42,877 bases of DNA, taken from assembly GCA_045648205.1 (NCBI GenBank), contig JAZRNM010000001.1, positions 1 through 42,877 on the forward strand, given 5' to 3'. This DNA comes from SIG440 sp045648205 (GTDB lineage Bacteria > Bacillota > Clostridia > Monoglobales > Monoglobaceae). Below are positions 22,163 through 29,895 of this stretch, in pieces. The position numbers were made by a program, and so were the translations under genes. The notes below the pieces were generated by a model that searched no databases, was not told the DNA's origin, and saw nothing but the letters and a program-made list of their open reading frames with translations. Every line of letters starts with the position of its first letter. The stretch's first letter is position 1.

Positions 22163-23352
22163 TGAGTAATATGGAAATTATCAGAATTCCTGATATTGAA
22201 TTTAAAGAGAGAGTCGTGAAGGTTCAGAAGAAGATGGCAGAAGAAGGTTATGATATGCTTCTTTGCTATGGTAACGAAGCAGAACCTCAGTATGTACGTT
22301 ATTTCAGTGATTATTGGCCATCATTTGAAACAGCAGGTGTTTTGATTCCTCGCGAAGGTGATGCAAAGCTCCTTATCGGTCCTGAAAGCTTTACATATGC
22401 ATCAGACAGGTCAAGAATTGCCGATATTCGTCTTTTAAAGGCCTTCAGAGAATCATCCGAGCCGGAATATCCCGGCAAGCCTCTTGACACATTTACAAGT
22501 GTGTTCCACGAATGCATAGGCAATGCTCCCATCAAGAGATTTGGTGTTGCAGGACTTCCACTTCTTACAGTTGGCATTTATAAGGATTTGATGGAAAACC
22601 TCAAAGCATATGGTGATGTTGAAATTGAAAAGGCTGACCATATTGTTGCGTCAATCAGAATGATTAAGACTGAAAACGAGCTTGCTTGCATGAGAAAGGC
22701 TGCTGAAATAACAAGAAAGACAATGGACTACGTTATTGCAAATATCCATGTTGGAATGACCGAAACTCAGGTTGTTGGTCTGGCGCTTGGAAAGATGCAC
22801 GAGCTTGGCGCGGAAAGAGAGAGCTATCCTCTTTGGGTTTTGACAGGAGACGGATCGGACCAGGCAATCAGCCGTCCCAGACAGAAGATAATTCAGCCCG
22901 GAGATTTGACATTTATGCAGATTGGTGCTCGATATGAAGGTTATGCGTCTTCTATTGGTAGACCGGTTGTATTCGGCAAGGCAACAGATGAACAAAAATC
23001 TTTGATTGAAGCCGGATATACAATGCAGAAGAAAATCCTTGAATTCACAAAGGCAGGCGTTCCTGCTCGTGATGTTGCGCTTTATCACAAGCAACTTGTT
23101 AAGGAATTGGGTTATGAAGACCATTATCTCTATGGACCTTTCCATGGCAACGGTTTGATGGAAGGGGAGGCTCCTTGGGTTGAAACAGATTCTGATTACC
23201 TGCTTCAGGAAAATATGACATTCTGTTCTGACCTCTTCTTGGGTTCACACGAGACAAAACGCGGAATCAGAATTGAAGATGTTGTGAGAATTACAGCTGA
23301 TGGTTGTGAAAACCTCACAAGCTATCCAAGAGAATTGTTTGAGATAATCTAA
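22162..23352 (+). CDS. M24 (prolidase/creatinase-fold) protein lacking most metal ligands
   Basis: A 396-residue protein with a creatinase-type N-terminal domain (about 10-150; EGYDMLLCYGNEAEPQYVRY) and a C-terminal pita-bread domain (about 165-390; IRMIKTENELACMRKAAEIT). In metallopeptidases of this fold five residues bind two metals. Here the first Asp is Gln (TFMQIGARYEGY), the second is Ser (ASSIGRP), the His of HGNG is kept, the first Glu lies in the altered FCSDLF, and the last Glu is kept (GIRIEDVV). Such loss is known in creatinase, which hydrolyses a C-N bond without metal. A creatinase- or ectoine-hydrolase-like reaction is therefore more likely than peptidase activity. It is translationally coupled to the php-like gene. 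Confidence 0.85.
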   Translation: MSNMEIIRIPDIEFKERVVKVQKKMAEEGYDMLLCYGNEAEPQYVRYFSDYWPSFETAGVLIPREGDAKLLIGPESFTYASDRSRIADIRLLKAFRESSEPEYPGKPLDTFTSVFHECIGNAPIKRFGVAGLPLLTVGIYKDLMENLKAYGDVEIEKADHIVASIRMIKTENELACMRKAAEITRKTMDYVIANIHVGMTETQVVGLALGKMHELGAERESYPLWVLTGDGSDQAISRPRQKIIQPGDLTFMQIGARYEGYASSIGRPVVFGKATDEQKSLIEAGYTMQKKILEFTKAGVPARDVALYHKQLVKELGYEDHYLYGPFHGNGLMEGEAPWVETDSDYLLQENMTFCSDLFLGSHETKRGIRIEDVVRITADGCENLTSYPRELFEII

Positions 23353-23379
23353 ATAGTAAGGTCAAAGGTGAAATAAATA

Positions 23380-24180
23380 ATGTTATTAAGAGATAAATTC
23401 TGGCTTTGGGGACACCCAGAAGGTAGATATAACGATTTGTATGGTAATGAAAGAAATTCAAGAATGACACCGTTTGAAGCGTGTATGTACCTTGGAATAC
23501 ACAAGACATTTATGATACCTGTTGGTTGGAATATAAACCGCAGACAGTATAACAAATCATTTACCCCGTTGACAAATGTTGGTTGGGAGTTTGGAGAAGC
23601 GGCTCAGGCAGCAGGTGGTGACACTCATGCAGTTGACTTGTTCCTGAGTGAAGCAAGAGAATTTCCAAACATCACTTGTGCTGTATTTGATGACTTTTTG
23701 GCAAATGGTGCTGATAAATATTCTCCTGAAGCATATCAGGGAATTCACGACAAGTTCCACAACAATGACGTAAGGTACATTGACACATGGATGGTTATCT
23801 ACACAAGAAACTATGCAGAGGGTGCTCCTGAAAAGGATGCAGAATTTGCAAAGCACATCAAACCCTATGATGGTGTGATTATGTGGACCTGGGAAGAAAA
23901 GGATGTTCCTCTGATTCCTGAAAAGTTCGATGCACTCAGAAAGTTGGCACCAAACCAGCGTATAATGTGTGGTTGCTATCTTTGGAACTTCGGTGAAAAG
24001 AAGCAGGCGACAGCGGAAGCGGTTAAATGGCAGCTCGACTGGTATCGTGAAAAATTGATTGCGGGAGAAATCGAAGGAGTTGTTTTCCACACCAACACAA
24101 TGGCAGACCTGGACTATGAAGCATATGATGCTGCCCTTGAATGGATGAAAGAACACGGTGATGAGGTTTTGCCTGACTAA
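23380..24180 (+). CDS. Uncharacterised protein, tandem paralogue 1
   Basis: A 266-residue protein of a family whose function I do not recognise. It has no signal peptide or membrane helix. Distinct segments: KFWLWGHPEGRYN at the start, SRMTPFEACMYLGI (about 28), ITCAVFDDFLANG (about 93), VRYIDTWMVIYTRNY (about 130), YDGVIMWTWEEKDVPLIPEK (about 165) and LAPNQRIMCGCYLWNFGEKK (about 190). The spaced strand-plus-acid pattern (CAVFDDF, IMWTWEE) suggests a TIM-barrel hydrolase-like fold; this is inference. It starts 27 bases after the M24 gene behind AAAGGTGA, so it belongs to the same operon. The next gene is a paralogue with about two thirds identical residues. Confidence 0.8.
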   Translation: MLLRDKFWLWGHPEGRYNDLYGNERNSRMTPFEACMYLGIHKTFMIPVGWNINRRQYNKSFTPLTNVGWEFGEAAQAAGGDTHAVDLFLSEAREFPNITCAVFDDFLANGADKYSPEAYQGIHDKFHNNDVRYIDTWMVIYTRNYAEGAPEKDAEFAKHIKPYDGVIMWTWEEKDVPLIPEKFDALRKLAPNQRIMCGCYLWNFGEKKQATAEAVKWQLDWYREKLIAGEIEGVVFHTNTMADLDYEAYDAALEWMKEHGDEVLPD

Positions 24181-24266
24181 CTATAAAGACACCATTTCTG
24201 TTGACAGATTACACAAACTTAGAAAAAATAAAAAACAAAAAAATAAAAGAAAAAGGAGAATGAACT

Positions 24267-25085
24267 ATGTTGTTACGTGAAAAATTTTGGCTTTGGGGAC
24301 ATCCGGAGGGATGGTATAATAATAAATACGGAAACACCGGCATTTCCCGTATGACACCAATGGAGGCATGCCTGTATCTGGGTATAACAAACACCTTTAT
24401 GGTGCCAGATGGTGATCATATGAATATAGAAGTTAATCGCAGACAGTATAATAAATCTTTCAAAACACTGCAACATGTGGGTTGGGAGTTTGGTAACGCA
24501 GTTGTGAATTCAAAAGGAAGTACTGATATTGTGGACCTTTATCTGGAAGAAACAAAAGAATTTCCCAACATCAGCTGTGCTGTTTTCGATGATTTCAAAG
24601 TTGTAAAGGGTGAAGATGTTTCCATTGAAGATTTCAAAAAAATTCAGGACAAATTTCACAATAATGATATAAAGAGACTGGACACTTGGATGGTTTTCTA
24701 TACCAAAGAATTCGGAGAAGGTGTTGAAAATCCCGAGTATAATGACATTGTGAAGCCCTATCTTGAATTGTTTGATGGTATTATTATGTGGACATGGGAA
24801 GAATTTGATGTGCCGCTTATACCAGAAAAATTTGAGATTTTGAAGCAAATGGCACCCAATCAGCGTTTTATGTTTGGTTGTTATCTTTGGAACTTCGGTG
24901 AAAAGAAGCAGGCGACAAGAGAAGCTGTTAAATGGCAGCTCGACTGGTATCGTGAACGCATTATGGCAGGAGAAGCTGAGGGCGTTGTTTTCCACACCAA
25001 CACAATGGCTGACTTGGATTATGATGCTTATAATGCTGCTGTTGAATGGATGGAAGAACACGGCGACGAAGTTGTTCCTGACTAA
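24267..25085 (+). CDS. Uncharacterised protein, tandem paralogue 2
   Basis: A 272-residue paralogue of the preceding gene, with the same blocks: KFWLWGHPEGWYN, SRMTPMEACLYLGI, ISCAVFDDFKVVKG, RLDTWMVFYTKEF, FDGIIMWTWEEFDVPLIPEK and MAPNQRFMFGCYLWNFGEKK. It differs by a short insertion near residue 50 (DGDHMNIEVNRRQYN) and another near 150. The DNA is identical over 24882-24917 and 23977-24012, and again over about 30 bases shortly after, more than the protein needs, which points to recent duplication or gene conversion. AAAGGAG precedes ATG 24267. A terminator follows, so this ends the operon. Two copies may have different substrates or form a heteromer. Confidence 0.8.
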   Translation: MLLREKFWLWGHPEGWYNNKYGNTGISRMTPMEACLYLGITNTFMVPDGDHMNIEVNRRQYNKSFKTLQHVGWEFGNAVVNSKGSTDIVDLYLEETKEFPNISCAVFDDFKVVKGEDVSIEDFKKIQDKFHNNDIKRLDTWMVFYTKEFGEGVENPEYNDIVKPYLELFDGIIMWTWEEFDVPLIPEKFEILKQMAPNQRFMFGCYLWNFGEKKQATREAVKWQLDWYRERIMAGEAEGVVFHTNTMADLDYDAYNAAVEWMEEHGDEVVPD

Positions 25086-25125
25086 TATTTTGCTAACGTA
25101 AGATTTTTAGTATTATAAGAATATA

Positions 25126-25167
25126 AAAGGACGCATTAAACTGGATTCACAGGTTAATGCGTCTTTT
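25126..25167 (+). terminator. Terminator of the php-like operon
   Basis: Stem GACGCATTAA / TTAATGCGTC flanked by AAAAG and TTTT, with a 14-base loop. Confidence 0.85.
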
Positions 25168-25216
25168 ATCATATTCAGAGAAGAATGAAGAGAGAATAGG
25201 GAAAAGTGAATAGTAC

Positions 25217-25253
25217 AAAAAAAGACAACTTTCTGTGGAAAGTTGTCTTTTTT
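25217..25253. terminator. Terminator of the minus-strand tRNA pair
   Basis: Stem GACAACTTTC / GAAAGTTGTC with loop TGTG, A7 on one side and T6 on the other, so it can work in both directions. It begins two bases beyond the tRNA-Gln 3' end. Confidence 0.92.
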
Positions 25254-25254
25254 C

Positions 25255-25328
25255 TGGCTGCCGGACTAGGATTCGAACCCAGACAAACAGAGTCAGAGTC
25301 TGCTGTGCTACCTTTACACAATCCGGCA
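25255..25328 (-). tRNA. tRNA-Gln (anticodon CTG)
   Basis: A 74-base cloverleaf on the minus strand: acceptor TGCCGGA / TCCGGCA, anticodon arm GCAGA-CTCTGAC-TCTGT with anticodon CTG, T arm CTGGG-TTCGAAT-CCTAG, CCA encoded. The U1 start of the acceptor is usual for bacterial tRNA-Gln. Confidence 0.93.
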
Positions 25329-25349
25329 AAATATAGATAAAAAAATATT

Positions 25350-25434
25350 TGGTGCGAGCAGTGGGACTTGAACCCACACGTCGGTTGACACACGCCCCTC
25401 AAACGTGCCTGTCTGCCTATTCCAGCATGCTCGC
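25350..25434 (-). tRNA. tRNA-Leu (anticodon GAG)
   Basis: An 85-base class II tRNA on the minus strand: acceptor GCGAGCA / TGCTCGC, anticodon arm CACGT-TTGAGGG-GCGTG with anticodon GAG, a long variable arm, T arm GTGGG-TTCAAGT-CCCAC, CCA encoded. It lies upstream of tRNA-Gln in one transcript. Confidence 0.95.
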
Positions 25435-25453
25435 ATATCCAAACAGCTTCTAT

Positions 25454-25482
25454 AGTATAATACTTTTTTTACTGTTTGTCAA
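25454..25482 (-). promoter_or_regulatory. Promoter of the tRNA-Leu/tRNA-Gln pair
   Basis: Minus strand: TTGACA (25482-25477), 17-base spacer, TATACT (25459-25454). Confidence 0.88.
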
Positions 25483-25562
25483 TACTTATTTTGAAAAAAA
25501 TCTAATTTTTTTTGTTTTATTCACAAATGTTTTTGCATAATAATATTTCGGAGGCGAAATAT

Positions 25563-26036
25563 ATGAGTAAAAAAGTGAAAACATATGTTATCTCAATTCT
25601 GATTCCCTTAATTGTTGGCGGGCTTGCGGCGTTTCTGACACGAAATAACATGATGCTTTATGATGAGATAGTAAAGCCGCCCCTTGCACCACCGCCAATT
25701 CTGTTCCCCATTGTGTGGACAATTTTGTATGTGCTGATGGGAATCAGCAGTGCGAGAGTGAGTTTGATGAAGAAAGGCAAGGAAAAGTTAGCGACAGAGG
25801 CTTTGGCGATTTATTGGATACAGTTGGGATTTAACTTTTTCTGGAGTTTGATTTTCTTCAACGCACGGGCATTCCTTGCTGCGTTTCTGTGGTTGATTGC
25901 TTTGTGGGCATTGATTTTGTATATGATTTTGAAATTTTCCAAAATTGATTTGGCTGCAGCAATAATGAATATACCATATTTACTTTGGGTAACCTTTGCA
26001 GGATACCTGAACCTTATGATTTATTTGTTAAATTGA
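25563..26036 (+). CDS. tspO: TspO/MBR family protein
   Basis: A 157-residue membrane protein with five predicted helices. TspO homologues bind porphyrins and related tetrapyrroles and are linked to stress or porphyrin handling, but their true function in bacteria is open. Seen: the helix 1 end IVGGLAAFLTR, the conserved KPPLAPPPILFPIVWTILYV (about 37-56), the MGISSARV segment, an aromatic-rich IQLGFNFFWSLIFFNAR (about 95), and PYLLWVTFAGYLNLMIYLLN at the C terminus, all matching the family. ATG 25563 has GGAGG at 25550-25554; the open frame continues to 25512 without one. It is monocistronic and ends in a terminator shared with convergent ptsG. Confidence 0.93.
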   Translation: MSKKVKTYVISILIPLIVGGLAAFLTRNNMMLYDEIVKPPLAPPPILFPIVWTILYVLMGISSARVSLMKKGKEKLATEALAIYWIQLGFNFFWSLIFFNARAFLAAFLWLIALWALILYMILKFSKIDLAAAIMNIPYLLWVTFAGYLNLMIYLLN

Positions 26037-26066
26037 ATGGGGGGGAATATTGCCCCCCATTTGTTA
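26036..26066. terminator. Bidirectional terminator between tspO and ptsG
   Basis: Stem AATGGGGGG / CCCCCCATT with a short AT loop. It serves tspO (plus) and ptsG (minus). Confidence 0.82.
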
Positions 26067-26069
26067 TTG

Positions 26070-27656
26070 TCAGGATAAGGAATCAAGATAATCTTCCAGG
26101 TTGCTCTTAATAACAGTAACCCTTGGCCCATAAATAACCTGAACCCCTGAGCCTTTTTTGATTATTCCCGAAGCCCCGCTTTGACGGAGAAGATGGTCGT
26201 TTACCTTTGAACTGTCCTTGACAGTGACACGAAGACGGGTTGCACAACAGTCCACATTGACAAGATTATCCTGTCCCCCGAGCCCTTCAAGAATAAGAGG
26301 CGATTTGTCCTCTTTTGCGGCATTGACATCCTTTCGGGTGTATAGCTTGGTGTCTGTTTCGTCATCTTCACGCCCGGGTGTGATGAAGCTAAACTTTTTG
26401 ATGAGATACCGGAAGAGAAAATAATAAACGATGAAATAGATAATTCCCACCCAAATGATGTTTATCCAGTTTGTTTTTGCATTGCCCTGCAAAATACCAA
26501 ACAAAAACAAGTCAATCACACCGCCTGAGAAGGTCATTCCCACACCTACATTCAGAATGTGCATAATCATATATGCAAGGCCGGCGAATATGCTGTGAAT
26601 TATATAGAGAACAGGTGCCACAAATAAAAATGTGAATTCTATCGGTTCAGTAATTCCAGTCAGGATGGAAGTGAGGGCGGCTGAAAGCAAGAGGCCGCCT
26701 GCAACCTTTTTCTTTGAGGGCTTTGCGGTGTTGTACATCGCAAGGGCTGCACCTGGCAGACCAAAAATCATAAGAGGGAATTTTCCACTCATGAAACGCG
26801 TTGCCTCAACCGAAAACTGTGTTGTTGAGGGGGATGCAAGCTGGGCGAAGAAGATATTCTGAGCCCCCATAATTGTCTGACCGTCAATAGCCATACTTCC
26901 ACCAAGTCCTGTCTGCCAGAAAGGCATATAGAAGACGTGGTGAAGACCAAAGGGTATGAGTGCTCTTTCGATTGTGCCATAAATGAATGTGCCGAAATAT
27001 CCTGAACTCAGAACCAGATTGCCCAAGGAATAGATTCCACGCTGAACATATGGCCAGATGAAATACATCAAAATTCCAACAAGGATATAGACAAAGGTTG
27101 AAATTATTGGGACAAAACGCACACCGCCAAAGAAAGAAATAACAGTGGGCAATTGTATTTTGTAGAACTTGTTGTGAAGTGCCGCAACGCCAAGACCGAC
27201 AATGATGCCGCCGAACACACCCATTTCGAGGGATTGAATTCCTACTACATTTGAAATTGTACCTGAAAGCATTGCTCCTGATTCAAGCTGACCCCCTAGT
27301 GAAAGAAGTGTTGATATTGTCTGGTGCATAATGAAAAAGGCAATCGCTGCAGACAGAACAGCCGTGCCGTGCTCTTTTTCTGCCATACCGAGAGCAACAC
27401 CCATAGCGAAGATAATGGGAAGATTGGCAAAGACAATGCTTCCTGTCTGAGCCAGAATTTGCATAATTGAGTTCAGGAATGTTCCCGGACCCAATATTGC
27501 CCCCAGATTATAGGTATCAATTGTTGTCTGATTGGTGAGAGATGAGCCGATTCCAAGCAAAAGTCCGGCAATGGGAAGAAGTGCAATAGGAAGCATAAAT
27601 GAACGACCAACTCTCTGCAAAATACTGAACAAGTTGTTTTCTTTTTTGTTTTTCAT
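26070..27656 (-). CDS. ptsG: PTS glucose/N-acetylglucosamine-type transporter, EIICB
   Basis: A 528-residue membrane permease fused to an EIIB domain; it imports and phosphorylates a hexose such as glucose or GlcNAc. Seen: an EIIC domain of about ten helices (RVGRSFMLPIALLPIAGLLL at the N terminus, GITEPIEFTFLFVAPVLY near 325), a linker at about 420-450, and EIIB with the phosphocysteine in NVDCCATRLRVTV near residue 475. ATG 27656 is preferred to TTG 27662 because AAGG (27670-27667) is then ten bases away. EIIA is a separate gene 21 bases upstream, and EI comes before that, so the operon reads ptsI-crr-ptsG. The precise sugar cannot be told from sequence alone. Confidence 0.92.
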   Translation of the reverse strand: MKNKKENNLFSILQRVGRSFMLPIALLPIAGLLLGIGSSLTNQTTIDTYNLGAILGPGTFLNSIMQILAQTGSIVFANLPIIFAMGVALGMAEKEHGTAVLSAAIAFFIMHQTISTLLSLGGQLESGAMLSGTISNVVGIQSLEMGVFGGIIVGLGVAALHNKFYKIQLPTVISFFGGVRFVPIISTFVYILVGILMYFIWPYVQRGIYSLGNLVLSSGYFGTFIYGTIERALIPFGLHHVFYMPFWQTGLGGSMAIDGQTIMGAQNIFFAQLASPSTTQFSVEATRFMSGKFPLMIFGLPGAALAMYNTAKPSKKKVAGGLLLSAALTSILTGITEPIEFTFLFVAPVLYIIHSIFAGLAYMIMHILNVGVGMTFSGGVIDLFLFGILQGNAKTNWINIIWVGIIYFIVYYFLFRYLIKKFSFITPGREDDETDTKLYTRKDVNAAKEDKSPLILEGLGGQDNLVNVDCCATRLRVTVKDSSKVNDHLLRQSGASGIIKKGSGVQVIYGPRVTVIKSNLEDYLDSLS

Positions 27657-27677
27657 AGTCAACGTTCCTTTCGTTTT

Positions 27678-28151
27678 TTATAATTTATATGTGGCTGCCA
27701 CACTTCCTGCCTTTGAGGAAGGAGTTTCGTTGATTTTCAGTTCTTTTAAATTATCGGAGTTCGTTATCACAACCACCACAGAAGTGTTGTAACCTGCCTT
27801 CTTGATGAGGTCGAGATCTGCCTTCGCAATTTCATCGCCTGCTGAGACTTTGTCGCCTGTTTTAACCAAAGGCGTAAAGCCCTGACCTTTCAACTCTACT
27901 GTGTCGATGCCGATGTGGACAAGGATTTCAAGCCCGTCATCGGTGGTTATGCAATAAGCATGCAGCGTGTCGGTGACATCTGTGATTTTTCCGCTTGCGG
28001 GACTGAATATCTCGCCATTTGTGGGAATCACTGCAAAACCATCACCAAGAATTTTTTGGGAAAAAACCTGGTCGGGAACCTTGCTCAGAGGGATAACCCG
28101 TCCGTTTGCAACGGACAGCAATTGTTTTTGTTTTTTGAAAATAGTAAACAT
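27678..28151 (-). CDS. crr: PTS glucose-type EIIA component
   Basis: A 157-residue EIIA-Glc domain protein that carries phosphate from HPr to the EIIB domain. Seen: NGRVIPLSKVPDQVFSQKIL (about 16-35), GDGFAVIPTNGEIFSPASG, and the two active-site histidines in TLHAYCI and EILVHIGIDTV (about residues 66 and 79), then GDKVSAGDEIAKADL. The frame is open further upstream into ptsI, but ATG 28151 has AAGGA nine bases before it; ATG 28160 is too close to the site. It lies between ptsI and ptsG, and its most likely partner is that EIICB. Whether it also acts in catabolite control is unknown. Confidence 0.94.
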   Translation of the reverse strand: MFTIFKKQKQLLSVANGRVIPLSKVPDQVFSQKILGDGFAVIPTNGEIFSPASGKITDVTDTLHAYCITTDDGLEILVHIGIDTVELKGQGFTPLVKTGDKVSAGDEIAKADLDLIKKAGYNTSVVVVITNSDNLKELKINETPSSKAGSVAATYKL

Positions 28152-28167
28152 AAGAACCATTCCTTTC

Positions 28168-29787
28168 TTAATCAAGACTGCGTATTTTTTCACGTAGCCT
28201 GAGAATTTGGGGCGGTGAAACCGACAGTTCATCAATCCCCAATTGAATGAACTTTTCCGCAAGTGAAAGGTCTGCACCAAGCTCTCCACAAATGCCAACC
28301 CATTTTCCGTGCTTGTGAGCATTTTCGGTTACAGTTTCAATGAGTCTGAGTATGGCGGTGTGATGAGGGTTATAGAATTTTTCAAGATGCCTGTTTTGTC
28401 GGTCAATTGCAAGGGTATATTGCGTGAGGTCATTTGTGCCAATGCTGAAAAAATCAACCTCAGGAGCCAAAATATCGCTTATAATCGCAGCAGCAGGGGT
28501 TTCTATCATAATTCCAAGCTCAATGTTTTCGTTAAAGGGCAGGTCCTCTTTTTTGAGCTCGTTTTTTGCCTCATTGAGGATTTTCTTTGCATCAAGGATT
28601 TCTTCAAGGGATATAATCATCGGAAGCATTATGGCTATATTTCCATAGGCAGATGCACGGAGAAGTGCTCTGAGTTGTGTCTTAAAGAGGTTTGTGTCGG
28701 TGAGGCAAATGCGAATGGCACGATAGCCCATGGCGGGATTTTCTTCGTCAGGAAGATTGAAATAGTCAATTTTTTTATCCGCCCCGATGTCTAAGGTTCT
28801 CACTATAACACGTTTGCCAAGCATTCGTTCTGCAACCTCTTTGTATTTTACGAACTGCTCATCTTCAGAGGGAAAACAGTTTTTTTCAAGATAAACGAAT
28901 TCGCTCCTGAAAAGTCCTATTCCGCCGGCATCGTTCTGAATGACAGAGGCCAGGTCTGAAGGACTTCCGATGTTGGCATATATATCTATTTTTTTTCCTG
29001 ATTTGGTTTCGTTGGGTTTCCCCTTGAGTTGTGCCAAAAGCTTTGCCCGATTGTCTTCAGCCTCTTTGCGTTTTTCAAAGTCTGCAATTTTTTCTTCATC
29101 GGGGTCTATGGAAAGAACTCCTGAAAAACCGTCAAGAATTGCCGTTTTTCCATGATGACAGCTGTCGATGAAGCCTGTACCGATTATTGCCGGAATGTTC
29201 ATTGTGCGGGCAAGAATTGCGGTGTGGGAGGATGGCGACCCATCAAAGGTTACAAACCCGAGAATTTTTTCTTTGTCCAGCTGAACTGTTTCGCTTGGAG
29301 TGAGGTCATCAGCCACAATTATTGAAGACTCAGCTAAGCTTTCTCTTGACATATCAACTCCTGAAAGCTGTTCGATAAGTCGTTTCGAAATGTCATTCAC
29401 GTCAGCGGCACGGGCTTGCATATATTCATCATCCATTTCCTCAAAGGTACGGGCAAAAATATCTGAGACATAGCTGACTGCATATTCGGCATTCACCTTT
29501 TGCCTTTTAATCATTGAATTGATGGCGTCAGAATAATCTTCGTCATCAAGCATCATCAGATGTATTTGAAAAATTTGCGCATTTGCCTCGCCAATTTCGG
29601 TGAGAGATTTTTCATACAAAGCGTTGAGAATTTCTTTTACTTTGTTTCTGGAATTTTCAAAACGAAGAATTTCAGACTCTGCATCTTCAATTCTTTCACG
29701 TTTAACTGTGCAATCGAATTTATCATAAAAATGAAGATTGCCCATAGCCAATGCGTTATAGACACTCTTGCCTTTGAATTCAAGCAT
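28168..29787 (-). CDS. ptsI: Phosphoenolpyruvate-protein phosphotransferase (PTS enzyme I)
   Basis: Enzyme I takes phosphate from PEP and passes it to HPr, the entry step of all PTS sugar uptake. The 539-residue protein is slightly shorter than the usual ~570. Seen: the N-terminal HPr-binding helical domain, the phosphohistidine in GSPSSHTAILARTMNIPAI (about 190), and the PEP-binding barrel with GIGLFRSEFVYLE (about 295), RTLDIGADKK, GYRAIRI, LGIMIETPAA, FFSIGTNDLTQYTLAIDR (about 450) and GICGELGAD with the proton-donor Cys. ATG 29787 has AGGA nine bases upstream; the open frame extends to 29889 across the upstream terminator. No ptsH gene lies in the operon or window, so HPr is encoded elsewhere. 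Confidence 0.96.
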   Translation of the reverse strand: MLEFKGKSVYNALAMGNLHFYDKFDCTVKRERIEDAESEILRFENSRNKVKEILNALYEKSLTEIGEANAQIFQIHLMMLDDEDYSDAINSMIKRQKVNAEYAVSYVSDIFARTFEEMDDEYMQARAADVNDISKRLIEQLSGVDMSRESLAESSIIVADDLTPSETVQLDKEKILGFVTFDGSPSSHTAILARTMNIPAIIGTGFIDSCHHGKTAILDGFSGVLSIDPDEEKIADFEKRKEAEDNRAKLLAQLKGKPNETKSGKKIDIYANIGSPSDLASVIQNDAGGIGLFRSEFVYLEKNCFPSEDEQFVKYKEVAERMLGKRVIVRTLDIGADKKIDYFNLPDEENPAMGYRAIRICLTDTNLFKTQLRALLRASAYGNIAIMLPMIISLEEILDAKKILNEAKNELKKEDLPFNENIELGIMIETPAAAIISDILAPEVDFFSIGTNDLTQYTLAIDRQNRHLEKFYNPHHTAILRLIETVTENAHKHGKWVGICGELGADLSLAEKFIQLGIDELSVSPPQILRLREKIRSLD

Positions 29788-29836
29788 CAGAATTAATCCT
29801 TTCATAAGATAAGTATTCTTTGGTTTATTATAAACA

Positions 29837-29877
29837 AAAAAGGCATAATCATACACAAAAGTATGCTTATGCCTTTT
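29837..29877. terminator. Terminator between the EamA gene and ptsI
   Basis: Stem AAAGGCATAA-CATAC / GTATG-TTATGCCTTT with one mismatch and a T6 run on the minus strand; it also has T residues on the plus strand. Confidence 0.8.
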
Positions 29878-29895
29878 GAAATTTGACACTTTATA

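Noticed and set aside
29790..29836. RAT-type antiterminator controlling ptsI-crr-ptsG
   Set aside because: The hairpin there fits a simple terminator of the EamA gene; I could not form an overlapping antiterminator, and no antiterminator gene is nearby.
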